This document shows, piece after piece, positions 44,951 to 57,018 of a stretch of DNA of 64,000 nt. Source of the DNA: Ceratodon purpureus (Eukaryota; Streptophyta; Bryopsida; Pseudoditrichales; Ditrichaceae); assembly GCA_014871385.1 (NCBI GenBank), contig CM026426.1:106782396-106846395 (forward strand). The letters run 5' to 3'. The notes beneath the pieces were generated by a model, which made no database searches, was not told the origin of the DNA, and was given only the letters and a program-made list of their open reading frames with translations. Position 1 is the stretch's first letter, and each line of letters begins with the position of its first letter. The position numbers were made by a program, and so were the translations under genes.

Positions 44951-45883
44951 TCTTAAGGACGCATTGGAGGGGGTTCTACGGCTACAAGGTGCGGTTAATG
45001 CTAGGGGCGTAGATCTGACCTTCCATACTCATAGTTGTAGATTGATGATGGACGAAGATCTCTTGTCGTTGGAGGCCTGCGAAGGGGAGCTCTCTAATCA
45101 GCTTATGCATTGGTTTATAGTGTGGTACACGAATAAAAGAAACATGAGGATCAGCATTGCTTGGTCCTATATAAATGACAACCTCCTTGAGTGGGAGAAA
45201 CAGAACGAGGTTGGTTGGGATAGTATACATAGGTTTTGAGGAAGACCGCCGTGCAGTTTGACGTACTCATAGTTCCAATGCATACTGTAAAGCATTGGAG
45301 CCTCGTAGTGATGAGTGAGACGTATTTTGTTTAATTCGATTCGTGCAGGGAAAACATCCTCCACTTTGACAGTAAGTTGTTCGGACTGTTTGCAAAACTT
45401 TGGGCCGTTCACGGAGGGCATTTGGAGGCCTCTTCCTCGTGGGAAAGAGCATGCCGGTCTAGTGAATGGATCAATGTGAAATGTTTGCAGCAAACGTCAA
45501 ACTGGGAGTGCGGATGGTTCACACTAAAGTGCATGTTGAACTTCTGTGAGAACCCGACGTCTTGAATCGAGTGGTCTACAGATGTCAGTATAGCCTTGCA
45601 AGTGTCGTTTAAATTGTGTTGTTTGATCACTTCTAATTAGATCTCATTGCCCTCTTGGTTTTTACAGATGTATGACTGGTTTAGCAAAACAGTAGCATTG
45701 GATACAAGGAAGGTTGTAAAGGACACCGTCATAGAGGTTCTACAAGACATCAGCTGTGGACAGTCCGCGTGGAAGGCCACCCCTTATGAAGAGACCAACA
45801 TTAAAGGTCCTTTAAAATTGAAAAACAGTGGACCACCTTTAAGGAGGTCTTCCAGAGATCATAAGTGGAGAGTGTTACCGTAG
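44951..45883 (+). pseudogene. Element-C gene, Ulp1/SENP-type cysteine protease domain
   Basis: Ulp1-type proteases cleave SUMO or related modifiers and are often captured by plant DNA transposons. The C-terminal domain shows the whole catalytic set in order: His in KHWSLVV (about 45,295), Asp in ILHFDS (about 45,365), Gln in LQQTSNWECG and Cys in ECGWF (about 45,510). A small intron (about 45,317-45,348, GTGAGA...GTGCAG) separates the His and Asp blocks. A further exon from 45,668 ends at 45,883 with basic sequence. A frame change near 45,215-45,240 breaks the domain. The upstream block LSNQLMHWFIVWY matches the region that in Ulp1 precedes the active site. Confidence 0.65.
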
Positions 45884-45940
45884 GTTGTGATTAAATTATG
45901 CGATATGTTACAGTGGACCTAAAACGTCCTCAAATTCATG

Positions 45941-45965
45941 TATGCCATATTTAACTATTTCTGGA
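45941..45965 (+). repeat. Element-B left terminal inverted repeat
   Basis: 25 bp starting TATGCCATATTTAACTATTT, matching the inverse of 63,089-63,113 without mismatch. Confidence 0.9.
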
Positions 45966-46020
45966 TTGTCCAGAGTCCAGAATTAAGTAATCACCTATCA
46001 TTAACCTGATAAATTTAGAG

Positions 46021-46990
46021 CATTGGCGTAACAATGTATGGGAAGAACCGTGGTGGAGGGGCTCAGAAGTATTCATCACGGGATCTCTCGACACCAAACT
46101 TGACCAAGATATAAGTACATTGCAAGCGAGATATAAAAGAACAGAGGACATTTGGGCTCTAGAGTATGTGTCACGAGATCCTCCAATAGCAAACTTGACC
46201 CAGATAATTATACGTACATTGCGAGCAAGGAACGGAAAACAGAAGAGATTTCGGCTCTACAATATTCATCACGGGATCCCCAGCAGCCAACTTGACCGAG
46301 ATATACGTACATTGGGTTTAGGGTAATACAAAAGAATAGAAGAGATGGGGGCTCAGATTTATTCATCGGGGTATCCCGCGATATCAAACTTGAACGAGAT
46401 ATCAGCACATGGCGAGCACGATACAGAACAGTAGAAGGCATGTTGGTTCAGCATTGTTTTGGTCACGGGATGCCCCCAATATCAAACATGAACAACATAT
46501 TAGACATGGGAAGCAGATTCGAAATACATCTACAGAAATGAAATATCATTGACAGGAGGAAGGCAGGTATTACACGGAAGCCTGACGATCCTTCAAGCAT
46601 GGATGAATTTGATGTCATTAACAGAAGATCAGGAAGAGAATTAACTCAAACGGACTCGTCGTGGGATCTCCCGATGTCGTACCTAAACGGCATAAAGGAT
46701 CTCTGATCAAAAAACTTATCTCCCTATACGTTTGCTAACGCAGATTCCATGGCTATCTTAGGAATGGTTCTACTCCTCGGATCCATGATCCACGACGAAG
46801 TTGCATACACCACTGCATCAACAGTGACCCACAGAAGAAAGGAAGAGATGTGGGCTCGGAAGTACTCTACTATTCATCGGGGGATCCCGCGATATCAGAG
46901 TTTAATGGGATATCACATGGCGAACATACAATGAGGTATAGGGCCTGCCGGCTCGGAAGTGTTTTTCACGCAATACCCCAATATCAAACA
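46021..46990. repeat. Element-B left subterminal array
   Basis: Degenerate units of about 97 bp. Palindrome-derived cores start at about 46,074, 46,170, 46,267, 46,366 and 46,462, and further copies lie at 46,657, 46,875 and 46,966. Each unit shares text such as AAACTTGACCGAGATAT and ACGTACATTGCGAGC. The best cores (46,366 and 46,875) read CATCGGGG-ATCCC-GCGAT. No gene. Confidence 0.85.
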
Positions 46991-47585
46991 TGACCGACAT
47001 GTTATATTATGAAGCAGATTTGAAACTATTCTAGACTTGCTACTACTAAATTTATTCTAAACTATGGAAATATTAGAATACGAAATATACAAATATGAAA
47101 GCATCAAATGAACCTCTGTTTTTTATTCAAAGCAACTCTGTTTTAAAGGCATTCCATTCCAAAAATAGTTCACAATCCACACGAGGGACACCTTCGGCAA
47201 GAGTTACAAAAAGATGAAAGTGATCTGTTTTTACATCTATGGTTACCAAACATCGTAGGATACAACAGTCTTGCTAACTACTTCCTAAAGTCCCCTTCCG
47301 ATATCTGAGCTGATTAGCAGCAAGAAGTTAAACATGTGGAGTATATGGAAGATGCCTGCAAGTTCAGAAACAAAGAGAAAAAGAGGATCAGATGGTATGA
47401 AGTTTAGGGTTTAAAACCAACAAGTGGAGGTCAAAAGCACGGACTCATCCTCTTGACACTCACCACGAACTCAGCATCAGGCAATGGAATTCTGCGCAAG
47501 ACATACAGCAACCGTAATCTATTACTATGAAAACATCAAACAAAGGGCGAGCTTAAGGGTTATGAGGAGAAAACATTTCACCTCG

Positions 47586-47924
47586 TCACTGATGTGGTGG
47601 GCTCCCCAAATCCCGGCTCTCCTCCTCATTTGAATCAGCTATAGAGAAGACCTCCCCGGAGGTGAGGGGAAACTTGATGTCAGAAGCGTTCATAATCTCC
47701 ACTTGCTCAAGACCATGTGCAAGAGTCCAATCCCACTCCACACTAGGCTGCATTAGGCGTGCAATGCGGTTCCACAGGGGAATTGCTACACCGCGACCAC
47801 GGGCGCGTTCCACCGCCATAAACCACGGACGAAGCTCCTCCACTCCTTGTGGGAAAACCACCGGCTCCCACTTGTCTGGCGGGTAACTTGACACCCTAAA
47901 ACCACCGCCCGCCCTCCTCATCAC
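47586..47924 (-). pseudogene. Possible last exon of the element-B DUF7869-type gene
   Basis: A minus-strand frame of about 110 codons with Trp-rich segments (PDKWEPVVFPQGVEELRPW) and an acidic end. It lies between the left array and the DUF7869-type gene, in the same orientation. No known domain; it could be a separate small gene. Confidence 0.35.
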
Positions 47925-48362
47925 TACAAATGAACTAGAAGCAGTTGAAACAAAAGGGAAACTGAAGTTGGAACAACTATTTTGTCGCGCTAAGGAACTT
48001 ATGCTTATGAGGGGGCATATTATACTGTGAAGTAGATATGAAACTCATACAGAAACAAACATCATTGACACGAGGAAGGCAGATATTACACGGAAGCCTG
48101 AGAAGCGGTCAAGCAGTGATGACTCTTATTTCTTTAATAGAGAATGAGGAAGACAGGTGACTCAGATGTAATCATCGAGGGATGTCCGGATGTTGTTCCT
48201 AAATGGCATAGAAGATCATGGATCAACTACGTTAGCTCTCTCTAAGTTTGCTAAAGCAGCTTCCATAGGAATGGTTCTAGTAGACGGGTCTTTGATTTTT
48301 GACCAACTTTGAAACAAAGCTGCACCAACAGAGACCCACTCCGGAGCACGCGTCTCTACTAC

Positions 48363-50782
48363 CTACTTAGCAGACCAACAGTTATGGTATTTTAATGCAA
48401 GGTCTCTTTCCACGCTACAAGGTTCCCAAAACTGAATTAGAAATTTCCCATGGTTTACATGGCCTTCCTCTCTACATACAGCAGTCGCTGCTCTTCCCTG
48501 CCATACAGGACAAATGAGTGGATCTTCAGGTCTCAAAAGAACCCGGCTGCCACGCCGAATATCATGCCAGGGATTGAAAGGACTCTCCGGAGTTTGGTTT
48601 GCTGGGCCACAATACGCTTCTAGTTCCTCATCCTCAGGAGTCACATCCTCAAGTAAAAATTGTAAAAATCTTGGGCGCGGTACTCCGTTGGATACGTCCC
48701 TCCAGTCATGGCTTGGCCAGAAACCCTCTAACAATTCAGGATTTGTCACTACCACAGGCTTATCAAGCTCAGACAACAAACGAGTCCAGTAGTCAACATA
48801 AGGCCCAAAAGCTGCTGCAAATCCCTCGCATTTTGCCATTCCATTTTTCTAGTACTCAATGTACTTTTGGAGTCCGCACTTCATGAATTTCTTGTTTTCA
48901 GTAGCTTTGGCTGCGGTCTCTCTTGCCTTCACCTGATTCCCAATAGATTTAGGAACCTCACTTCCCCACATAGGTTTGAACGGAACCAGCTTTGGTGAGC
49001 CGTGAGGAAGTTTTGGGCCGCCATCCATGTTTTCATTCCACAATCGAATAGGGGGTCTGTTGAGGGGTAGCCATTGTGCGTCGACGGCTGATTTCTTGTA
49101 CCTCCTAACCGGCCAACCATCATCGTCCACATAGAACTTGAAAAGGTGCATCTCTCTAAGTCCAATAAGGCATGCTGCACCACTACTTTGATAGCCTTTG
49201 ATGAAAGACTTGAAGTCTGCAACCTCTTGAATGAACTCCGGCATGAATGACAACTCCTGGGACTGCATGAAGGCCTTCATTAGATCCGCTAGAACAAACA
49301 TATTCTTGCTTTTTAATGCCTTCGACAAATGGCTAAAATAAGCGTCAATATCTTCGTGCGTATGACCCACTAGTAGAAATCCGGCCTGAATTTCCTTGAA
49401 AACACCCCGTGCAGTCAGCAGGGAGAGAAACGCCATGAGATATTGGTTCTTGTTATCTTTGGCGGAGTTATCCAGCTGAAGGTATAACTTCCTCGGTAAA
49501 GGTTTAGACCCTTGGACATCGGGGGATCCTTTGATACGCGGTAAATTGTCGAGGCACCTAGACTTCCTCCTCAACAATGTCTCGAACAGTGAGTTTTGCG
49601 GGGGGTACTCAAATAGTTTCCCAGACTTCCGAAATGAGGGGCCTTCCAGTCTACGGATCAACCTCGCCAACGACGATATTGTGGCGTTAGAATATCCTGG
49701 CCCCACTGAGGACAGTAATGTGCATAGGCGCCATCCCCGTGCCCATGTGAAACCATACCAGTGACGTTCATAGGAAGTTGGCCCAAACCTTGAGTAGCCT
49801 TTGTTGTAACCCGCATCGGGGGAAGGGCGGTTTTTGCAGTATCCATCTTGACATGAATAATGCACAGAATCTCACTGGGATTGCGCTTTGATTCTTCGTG
49901 CCATGCGCCATACAGACGACAACAAGAGGCTTGGTGAGCAAGATGCTCGTCCCTGTTGCTTCACGAAGTCAACATATTCTGGACTTCCGTTAGCTGACTT
50001 CAGAATGAATTCTTGAAGTTGGTCACATGTCGAGCATTTCGCAAAAGAACTTCCAACCGGTTTGATTGCGATATTGTTGAAGAGTGAACTTCTAATTCTA
50101 CTAATTGTAGACTGGCTCACTGTAGGCAGACCTAATGAAACATTTGTGTGCAAAGCACCAGAACGACCAAATGGCTTCTGAGGCAAAGAAAGAGACGCAC
50201 GCAAGCGAACAAGCTCGAAGTATTACACGACAAATTATGACAAATCACCGAAGACGGGAAAAAGAGTTATATATTGCATGACGTAGGTAGAGTGCAACGA
50301 TACTATAAGACAGAGAACTGACTGTTAATACGAAAGTAACCTCTATCAGGAGATCTCCCGATGCAATGACACTAGAGGACACGCGAAGCAAAGACTTGTA
50401 ACTCATTGGCGTCAGCCATCACTCGCTTCCAGTTGTTGCCTGCTGGAAGATAATTCAGAGTGTCCACTCGTCCATTTGCGATTCCTCGCATTTGATGGGG
50501 CACTTGATCTGCATTCTCGTCTACAATAGCAGCAATAGTACCCATGACTTGAACTGTTCCGATCCTCGGTCGCTTGTAGCCCTTGTTTCCATGCGCTGTT
50601 GGGAGAACCCCTTTGTTGTATCTTTGGACATAGCTATGAAAAGTTGACTTGGGAACTCCGTGAATAAGATACCACGCACTTGCGCAAACTTCCAAACCAT
50701 GCAGCGTCAAGTATTTCCTCCTACGGTCACCGTCGACTGAATGCATCTGTCCACCCGCCGCAATCCCGTATTCCCGTCTTTC
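48363..50782 (-). pseudogene. DUF7869-type gene of element B, frameshifted
   Basis: This is the homologue of the element-A gene. The first visible exon starts after CCTTTCAG at 50,782 and has the family's usual N-terminal block (KYLTLHGLEVCASAWYLIHG, later AHGNKG). A second (from about 50,185) has a Cys pair (FAKCSTCDQL). The core reads CIIHVKMDTAK (about 49,860), LQLDNSAKDNKN (about 49,470) and VGHTHEDIDAYFS (about 49,350), then about 190 more residues absent from the truncated A copy. One TAG (48,849) separates the core from a C-terminal part with GSRVLLRPEDPLICPVW. Frameshifts lie near 49,950 and near 49,710-49,725. By position and the three acidic blocks it is the best transposase candidate for element B, which is my inference. 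Confidence 0.7.
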
Positions 50783-51161
50783 CTGAAAGGATTTTGAATA
50801 GAATTTCTGACGCACTATTAGTGTGAGCTCTTGGGGAAATATCACTGCCAGAGTCCATTCTGAAGAGAGCCAAAGAAGTATCCGGGGATCTCTCGATGAG
50901 GGTCTAAATTCTATTGGATCGAGTGATCTCTCGATAAGGGTCTCTCGAGACTATTTCCAATGCAGTACCGAGGGATCTCTCGATGAGGGTCTAAATTCTA
51001 TAGGATCGGGGGATCTTCCGATGGGGGTCTCTCGATGAGGGTCTCCAAAGAAGTATCAGGGGATCTCTCGATGAGGCTCTAAATTCTATAGGATCGGGGG
51101 ATCTCCCGCTGAGGGTCTCTCGATGAGGATCTCCAAAGTAGCATCGAGGGATCTCTCGATG
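50344..51161. repeat. Element-B palindrome cluster upstream of the DUF7869-type gene
   Basis: One site at 50,344-50,363 (TATCAGGAGATCTCCCGATG) and at least seven between 50,882 and 51,161, several in a repeated context (GAGGGTCTAAATTCTATAGGATCGG). The last, CATCGAGGGATCTCTCGATG, is at 51,142-51,161. Confidence 0.85.
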
Positions 51162-52239
51162 ACGATAATTGGGTCCACTAAGAAGCAACCTCCACCTCGC
51201 CACCCCTGTCCGTATAGTAAAATTTCCACAAGAACACGTCATCACATAAATGAGGTTCATTCCACCAACATGCATCATGCAAGGGTTAATCTTAACTAAA
51301 CATTCCCCGATTACTTTGCAAATTCCCGCGGAGAACTACATGAACAATTCTACTTACAATAGGGGATCCCGCGATGGATCACATAATCAGCACATGTAAC
51401 GTGTACAGGAGATAGAACACACCATTCAAGAGCAATAAAATAAACCCGATTGACAAAAGATCTTCCAAGGAAAGACCAAAATACCTGCGCTCCCTGCGAA
51501 TGTAATCGGCCGCTCTAAACACCCAAGCAGGTGCTCCCTCCGCCTCCTCGAATGCTTCTCCGGCACCTCAATTCCATCCTCGGTCCCCCGCAACCCTTCA
51601 ATCTCAGGTTCTACCACCCGTCTAAGGTTCTACCACCCGTCTACGACATGCAATGTTGCAGGAAACTCGTACTCTAAAACGCGCTAATGAAACAACTCTG
51701 AGGAGACTGCTCTGAATTCATGTGAATGAATCAGGAGATGGCGGTCCAGCAGACAATTCAAAGGGAGAATCCCTGCCAATTCAGAAGGGGGAAACAAGAT
51801 CAAGCCCTTCAGGTTTGAATTCGAAGGGAACATACGTGTCATGATGCATACAGCATCCAGTAGTACTTTTGTGAGGGTGGTTTCCATATCATGATGCAGC
51901 GCCACTCGATCTGTCCCCCCTACTTCTGTAGGAGTGTCCATATCATCACCTGGTCCACTATTGTACGATAGTCGCTCTCTACGAAGGACCAAGATGTATT
52001 TATATGTCAAGATCTGTTACATAAATAGCCACTCCAGGGCATGATTTATTAGACTCACGTACCACGTCCTCTAAGCAACATATACAATATTTACATACAG
52101 TAATGTCCATAGGAACACTAAATTTGTACTGAATACCATTCAGTTGTACCTAATATGCTTCCAATGCGTACAGGTTTATGTTCCCACACTTTTCATGGGA
52201 GTGTTGGCGTAATAGGTGCTTTTCTGAGTTCGAGCTTGA

Positions 52240-52306
52240 AGGTTCAGGGTTCAAGGTTTCAGGGTTCAGGGTTTAAGGGTTAGGATTTAGGGTTTAGGGT
52301 TTATCT
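52240..52306 (+). repeat. Interstitial telomere-like repeats
   Basis: Degenerate GGTTCAG / GGTTTAG units ending in AGGGTTTAGGGTTTA, the Arabidopsis-type plant telomere repeat. Confidence 0.75.
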
Positions 52307-52371
52307 ATTTTTGAATTTTTGAGGTCACATAAATCTTTGGAGGGTCTATCTAATTTACACACCATTCAAAT

Positions 52372-52402
<31 letters not shown>

Positions 52403-53399
52403 CTGAAGTCACACAAAACTCGTGAGGGTCAATATAGTTTATGGTGTCCCAAATTTAACGTGCTACATAGTTGTTTGGTAACTTATGTATTTTTACGGTA
52501 GTATCAAATCTAAAACACCTTTCATTTTTTTTTTGGATGATGGTAGTACATCGCATTATTACTTTTTTATATTCATTCATGTGACCTTTCACGTTTTGAA
52601 AATGAGTCATACGTTATGAAAGTTCGCTGCAACTTTTCAAACTCAGCCGTGACTCTTCAAAACGTGAATTTTTAATCGTGCCTCTTTGTAATTTTCTAGG
52701 GATTTAATGTACTTCCATTTAAAATACGGTGCGTCACAAAGTAAAAATTGAATTCAATCTGAATTATGATGTGAATGGTTTATGTATTTAAGTCACACAT
52801 GTAAGTAATTTCTTTAAAAAGCGTTGAAGTAACGTTGTATAAAAATGCTAAATATTAATTAAGGTATTTTTATATCACCTAACCTTTGTTATCAATGATT
52901 GTAATTTATAACGGGAAATTTTCTGATAACATGGTACTTTAATTTATAACGGGAAATTTTAAGAAGATAATATAAGGGTAAAATGAATGACTTAACAGTT
53001 CGCGTGAAACTAATTTCAAAGAAAAATGACTTGCACCATTTTCTTTTTAAAAATAATAATTTCATAATGAATCTTGTTGAATCTACTATGAGTCTGAATT
53101 AATCAAGTATGAAAACAGGAGGGTGATTTATAACTTACAATATATCAATAGTGGTTGCCACTTTAGTAGGTATTCAAATGAAAATTATATATAAATAAAA
53201 GTTAATGGTGGGTTTTTGAGAATGGTAGAGTTATAATCCATGCGCGGTACCATGTGGATGACGGTAGGACAACGTATAAGAGGAACTCCATATTAGTTCT
53301 TCTAGCTCCAGGTTTATTTATCTGGGAGTATCTATTATTGCATCTTCTATGTGACATAAATCTCTTGAGGATCTACCTAATTCATGAAATCTCGAAAGG

Positions 53400-53790
53400 C
53401 ATTCTCCATATTATTAATTGTTTTTAATTTCATTTTTCTTTTATATTTCATTCCCGTCTCTTTTAACATGCCATTTTCTTTTCCACCATATTGCATTCCC
53501 TTCTCTTTAATTTTTCATTTGCTTCTCTTTTATCTATCATTCCCTTATCTTTTATTTTTAAATTTGCGTTTTCTTTTATGCCCGTGATATTATTATTTCC
53601 TATTATGATTTTTGTTTTGAATTCTTATTCAATGTAATTCCCTTCTCTTTTATATTTCATTTGGTTTCTCTTTTATATTTGATTTCTTATTTTTTATTTT
53701 TAGTTTTTTAAATTTTTAATTCTCATTTACTCTTTAATCCCATTAAACTCTTTTAATTCACTTCATTCTATTTTATATATTTTTTTTCGT
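53400..53790 (+). repeat. Pyrimidine-rich degenerate tandem tract
   Basis: Repeated CATTCCCTTCTCTTTTAT-like units of about 25 bp with strong T/C strand bias, directly upstream of the transcribed part of the ParB-like gene. Confidence 0.6.
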
Positions 53791-53859
53791 TATTCTGAAT
53801 ATTCTGAATATCCCCGGTCAGTCCGCTTGCCGTGACTCTTCCGTATCGAGGGGCTTAGG

Positions 53860-54477
53860 TTGTCGTGGGAATTCGCTTCCGTGTGTCGATTTGCGAGGGA
53901 GATTCAGGGCGATTCAGAGCTGGTTGGCAGGTTTAGGGCGAGTAATTCTTTTCCTCTCGGTCTAGGGCGATTAAGAGGTGTTTGGGAGGCGAGTGAGAGG
54001 TGTTTTTTTTTGCATTTGGTAGGTGTTTGGGAGTGGCATTCTCTCTGGATCGAGGCGGAGCTTTTGGATCGGGGGGCGGACAAGGAAATCGGATCGTCGG
54101 AGCGGGATTTGAGGAGGAAGACGAAGCAGAGGACGAGGGGTTTTCCACCTGCGACTGCATTCGCAGGTACTGTTGCGTACATTCTTTGGTCAATTGGGTC
54201 TGTGTCTCCTCTTTTGTGTTTGCAGTTGCCAATCTCTCGCATAATTGCTCGAGTCTTATGCGTTGGTATGGTTACTTGCATTGTTGGAACGAGTAGAGGG
54301 AGCTGAACTTAAAATTCGTCACAATGTTTGCTCCTCTAAAGTGTTCTTTTATTTCTCATTCTCATTTTCTGTTTACAATTTCCTGTGCATCGTGCCATCG
54401 CCGTGCAGAGTTTGCAGGCAGCTATGGTAGGCTGTTCATCCACAGGGCCAGGGACCGCAAGAATCTGGGAGGACCCG
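53860..54477 (+). other. Possible 5' exons of the element-B ParB-like gene
   Basis: GC-richer sequence with a good donor after ATTCGCAG (54,167) and a second possible exon from CCGTGCAG (54,408) to CCC|GTAAGT (54,477). The reading frame across these joins does not match the next exon, so I treat them as transcribed leader or exons of uncertain coding status. Confidence 0.35.
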
Positions 54478-54831
54478 TAAGTTTTTTTCTTAATCTCAAA
54501 TTCTATGCTTAGTGACATTTTTCCTTTACCACATTTGGAAATGCAGTAGTCCCTGTCCGTCTTATAATGAGGAGCAACATTAAGAGAGGTGCTGTGACGA
54601 GCATTCTCTTGGTATTGTAATTGGTTTCCGTAGTGCGACATGACCTTGTAGTGTAACAGAGTAGGACTATCCACATCCATATAAACCCAATTCCTAATCT
54701 TATTCACTTGAAACCCTAAGCTTCAAACATAAACTGTACGGACCAGAGAACCATACCCTACACAATGCACTCTACGGACAGTGTAACTTGCTTCAGTGAT
54801 CCATTGATGCATGAATAAAATGTCCTTGGTC

Positions 54832-55461
54832 CATCGGGGGATCTCTCGATGCATCAGTATCCCCTTTCCATTCTGTGGGAACGGCAAGCCATCGGGAGAT
54901 CTCCCGATGACCTATTCACTTGAAACCCTACTCTTTAACTATGTATCCCGTAATCAAGGAAACCTCACCCTGAACAATGCACTATATGGACAATGTTAAT
55001 ATGATCATGAGGAAGGAATTGATGCATTATGCACATGTCCTAGGTCCAATCGGAAGATCCCTCGATGCGTCGGTATCCCTATTTCATTCTGTTGTTACAG
55101 CAGAACATCGGGGGATCTCTCGATGACCCACTCACTAGAAACCATATTCATAAAACATAAACTAATAACCAGGTAACCCCACTATGGACAATACACTATA
55201 TGGACAGTGCTAATTGCATTTGGGATCGCTTAATGCTTAGGTATCATATCCTTGGTCCATCGAGGATCCCTCGATGTGTTAGTATACCCTTCCCATCCTG
55301 TGGGTATGGCAGAACATCGGGGGATCTCTCGATGATCTCATTGCTCCTTTCGTCCCTCTGCTTTTTTCAATGGTCCTCCTTGATAGTTGTTGTCATGTAA
55401 GTAATGCACATAGCCCCTCATGCGTGTGTATGAATCAAAGTCATTGACAGATCCCCCGATG
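54832..55461. repeat. Three ~213-bp tandem repeats, each with two element-B palindromes
   Basis: Palindromes start at 54,832/54,890, 55,048/55,106 and 55,258/55,315, each pair 57-58 bp apart, with a seventh at 55,442. The copy at 54,890-54,909 is the perfect palindrome CATCGGGAGATCTCCCGATG. All lie in the intron that ends at 55,533. Confidence 0.9.
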
Positions 55462-55533
55462 ATCCGATTTGTATAACTGTTTATTGATTTGGAGCAAGAA
55501 TTTGACCAACAGTGGTGTATGTGTGTACTGCAG

Positions 55534-56849
55534 GGAACAACAAGTATTGGAACCACCAAGTGACCACAAACCCCTGAAGTTGTACCCTTTTATTGATAGT
55601 TGGATCCATGGCTTCAATTTCGATGGTGAATCAAATCCCTGCGCAATCTACCGCTGCGATAAGAACGTCACAGCATGGGCCATATCGTGGAAGGATACGG
55701 CAGGAGGCATGGCCGTCATTGTCCCCCATCTCACTTGTGATTCGCAGATCCATTCCCCGATTGGATTCAACGTTCTCGAACTAAAAGGCCTTGACGCGGA
55801 GACATCTATCATGGTGGTGGAGAAGAAGATCCCAAAGTCCGATCGGACTGTAACTTATGGACTGATCCTCGACCTCTGCAAGCTCAGCCTGATTCACTGT
55901 GCATCCCTCACTGCTAAGGGGTTCATGTACTTGCCGGAGGATGAGGCGAAGTGGACTCCGGCACATATTGAAAATCAGTGGAACCAAATCCACGAGGCGC
56001 GCAGTGAGGCTGCACTTGCTGCTCTTGGTCAATCGCAGGCTCCAACTGCGTCTACTCCTACCAAGACGCGGGGCACAAAACGGAAATCATCCTTAGTCAA
56101 TGACGGGGAAACTGCGGTGCCTGACACAGGGAAGGGCAAGAAGGGAAAGGCTGATGACAAGCTTACTCTTCAGCAGTGTGTGAGAATGTCAGCTTTGGAT
56201 ATTGAGAAGCTGGACAAGACCAAACGGTCAGAGATGAAGAACTTGTACAGCGAGGCTTTTGAACCCCTGTACAGGTGGGGCCACAAGAGGCTGAAGGATG
56301 AAAAGGAAGCGCCAATAACTGTGCATTTCTCAAAGCTGCACAGGGCCCCTTCAGGTACCTACGTCTACTGAGGACTTATTGCGGAGAGGTTAAAAGCCTT
56401 GACGAAACAGGCGAGCATCGCTCCGAGGTACAGTGGAACAGATAGAGATATCACTGTATTTCCACTGAAGAGGGGACCGTATGGAGAAAAAGGTCTCGTA
56501 GAGTTTTTAAATAAACCTCCGGAAAAGAATCAGATAAAGAGCTCCACGAACTTCTACATCATCGGGGGCCAGCATACGGTTTAGTGTTACCAAGATCTCG
56601 TCGAAAGTGGCGAAATTGATGGGGCTGACAAAGACAAGGCGTCGAGGTTCTCAATCATCCCAGTGTGGGCGCCCAATCCTGAGCACATCAAGCTCATGCT
56701 CCTCTCACGTGTCTAAAACCAGGATATGGCCGGCCCACAAAAGGAGCATACATTCATGATGCAGGTGCTCAATGCCCAAATCAAGTGGAAAGAGATGAAG
56801 TGTCCGATGCGAGCTTTAGAGGGACGGCAGAACCCTAAAGAATTCAACG
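55534..56849 (+). pseudogene. Element-B ParB-like gene, ParB-domain exon
   Basis: The exon follows ACTGCAG at 55,533 and ends at AAC|GTAAGT (56,849, phase 0). The N-terminal 170 residues correspond in position to the element-A N-terminus (AWAISWKDT here, EWGITWRDT there). A Lys-rich linker follows, then a ParB/sulfiredoxin-like region with FYIIGGQHTV and a following SIIPVWAPN segment. In ParB proteins the matching GxxR-type loop contacts the nucleotide; here it reads GGQH, so CTP binding is uncertain. Stops at 56,369 (TGA), 56,582 (TAG) and 56,714 (TAA) break the frame, which otherwise continues unshifted. Confidence 0.6.
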
Positions 56850-56869
56850 TAAGTCTGTATTCCCTCCCT

Positions 56870-56963
56870 CATCGTGAGATCCCCCGATGATCCGAGTTGT
56901 AGAAATGTTTGTGGCCTCTTAGAGTATTCCTCATACTTCTCATCATCGGGGGATCCCCCGATG
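56870..56963. repeat. Two element-B palindromes in the intron after the ParB exon
   Basis: CATCGTGAGATCCCCCGATG at 56,870-56,889 and the perfect CATCGGGGGATCCCCCGATG at 56,944-56,963, inside intron 56,850-57,018. Confidence 0.92.
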
Positions 56964-57018
56964 GCAACTTCCTCATCGGAGAGCGCTACTAACCCCTCCC
57001 CCGACGTGTGGTATGCAG

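Larger units (their letters stand above)
51162..53810. other. Central non-coding region of element B
   Basis: The region separates the divergent element-B genes and probably contains further 5' exons and promoters I cannot resolve. It holds a telomere-like patch (52,240-52,306), a 30-base T-run (52,373-52,402), very AT-rich sequence, and a ~40-bp direct repeat (CACATAAATCTTTGGAGG at about 52,325 and ACATAAATCTCTTGAGG at about 53,354) that may bound a nested insertion. Confidence 0.5.

Noticed and set aside
52240..52306. True telomere or chromosome end
   Set aside because: The repeats are short, degenerate and internal to element B.
53860..54306. Independent 148-codon gene
   Set aside because: It starts at a TTG, crosses a good splice donor at 54,167, and has no recognisable domain. 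More likely leader or first exon of the ParB-like gene.
54832..55461. CRISPR-like array
   Set aside because: Repeats are dispersed palindromes inside introns of a plant-type element. They lack uniform repeats with unique spacers, and no cas genes are present.
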